Source: Flavobacterium sp.
GTDB lineage: Bacteria > Bacteroidota > Bacteroidia > Flavobacteriales > Flavobacteriaceae
Direction of reading: 5' to 3'
DNA: 15,735 nucleotides
Assembly: GCF_021151785.1 (NCBI RefSeq)
Contig: NZ_JAGKWP010000055.1
Location: forward strand, 1-15,735
Shown: one piece after another, positions 14,969-15,735 of the stretch
How positions within the stretch are numbered: position 1 is the first letter of the stretch
Layout of the letters: the number at the start of each line of letters is the position of its first letter
Notes under the pieces: model-generated
What the model was told of the DNA's origin: nothing
Seen by the model: only the letters and a program-made list of their open reading frames with translations
Databases searched by the model: none
Program-made: the position numbers and the translations under genes

Positions 14969-15735
14969 TTAATGTCTTTTAACCCTCCTTCTAATCTCAT
15001 CAACACTTATATAAGTTTCAATTTTTCTAAATAAGAAAGTAAAAAAAGCTAATCCTGTAATAGCTACTGCAATTAATGGTGTAAAGTAAAATCCTGATAA
15101 AATCAAAACAAGATAAAATAACAAAATTGCTATTGTTCGATATATATTCATCATTATAAAAATTGGCCTAATTTTTATGAGCAATTTTTCAGCATCATTT
15201 AAAGCAATTTCAATTTTTCGTTGAATCTTTTCAAATCGAGCTACTTGATTAGGCTTATTTTCAAGATTCTCTGAGTTATTAAAAATTTCTTCTTCTTTTG
15301 CATTGAAAATTATTAATATTCTCATAATATGATCTAAATTTAGGGCCAATGAATTCAAACGAAGTCTTAATGTCAAAATTAATAGAAAAAAAACACTACT
15401 TAATAAACACAGTAACATTATTAATATATACAAATCATTCCTGGAAAAAGAATTAAAACTTTTCCCATATAGCGAAGAAATATTATCTACTTTACAATTA
15501 TCAATATAATTATTAATATGTAAAATAAATAATTTAAAAGTTTCAACTTCAGATCCTAAAAAATTTGCAGAGGCAACTGTTAAAAAACCTGAAAAAGCTA
15601 AACCACCAAGAAATACACTTTCTAACAACCAAGCATCTGTTTTAAAATTTATATTTTTTAACTCACTTTCTAGTTTAGCAATTTTAGTATCATTCAAATC
15701 TACATTATCAAATTCAATTGGATCTGGCTCAACAA
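14969..15735 (-). CDS. Multi-pass membrane protein of unknown function, 5' end outside the window
   Basis: I do not recognise the family. The frame stays open to the right edge: upstream of a TTG at 15695-15697 it continues as VEPDPIEFDNVD with no stop, and no ATG lies in this stretch. The true start is therefore probably beyond the window, and at least 255 residues are present. Four hydrophobic segments are seen, in two pairs: LESVFLGGLAFSGFLTVASA and ILIMLLCLLSSVFFLLIL flank a roughly 40-residue hydrophilic loop, then after an 80-residue charged, helix-rich cytoplasmic-like region (ARFEKIQRKIEIALNDAEKL) come IAILLFYLVLILSGFYF and LIAVAITGLAFFTFLF. It ends in a basic tail, RRRVKRH. The base composition is very AT-rich, like the accessory regions on the left. 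Location: a membrane; role unknown. Confidence 0.7.
   Translation of the reverse strand, partial: VEPDPIEFDNVDLNDTKIAKLESELKNINFKTDAWLLESVFLGGLAFSGFLTVASANFLGSEVETFKLFILHINNYIDNCKVDNISSLYGKSFNSFSRNDLYILIMLLCLLSSVFFLLILTLRLRLNSLALNLDHIMRILIIFNAKEEEIFNNSENLENKPNQVARFEKIQRKIEIALNDAEKLLIKIRPIFIMMNIYRTIAILLFYLVLILSGFYFTPLIAVAITGLAFFTFLFRKIETYISVDEIRRRVKRH

Overview
The window looks like a chromosomal segment of a Flavobacterium-like member of the Flavobacteriaceae. The signs are a strongly AT-rich sequence, Bacteroidetes-type -7 promoter boxes (TAnnTTTG), little evidence of Shine-Dalgarno sites, a gliding-motility lipoprotein (GldI), and a cell-surface protein with a type IX secretion (T9SS) type B C-terminal domain. 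I found no tRNA, rRNA, CRISPR array, insertion sequence or phage gene.

Left part (1-2215, + strand): two small accessory groups. The first holds a DUF2200 protein, a TMEM175-type potassium channel homologue and a YjdI-like iron-sulfur protein, closely spaced. The second is a DUF2975 membrane protein paired with a YozG-like Xre regulator, behind a good promoter (1393-1422).

Middle part (2253-6128, + strand): a secreted alpha/beta hydrolase, a 12-helix FUSC-family membrane protein that begins with GTG, and an ABC-2 exporter pair. The ABC ATPase most likely begins with TTG at 4373.

Gliding/folding cluster (6129-12282, + strand): a near-leaderless gene for a T9SS surface protein is followed by crcB, a DHH-family phosphoesterase, gldI and two cyclophilin-FKBP fusion proteins, ending at a strong terminator (12258-12282). 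The first three genes overlap by 4 and 1 nt. Three consecutive genes encode envelope-targeted peptidyl-prolyl isomerase-fold proteins (two lipoproteins and one secreted protein), so the end of the cluster looks like a folding module for exported proteins, including the gliding/T9SS machinery.

Right part (12284-15735, - strand): a 145-residue protein of unknown function, the ribosome-associated GTPase gene typA/bipA with hairpins downstream, and a multi-pass membrane protein whose reading frame runs off the right edge. The roughly 290-bp gap between the unknown gene and typA holds a structured GC-richer element that resembles flavobacterial intergenic repeats.

Most of the window is ordinary core and accessory flavobacterial sequence. 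I see no clear novel defence or biosynthetic system. The best leads are the tandem asymmetric immunophilin fusions beside gldI, the structured intergenic element, and the near-leaderless, overlapping T9SS-protein/crcB/DHH arrangement.
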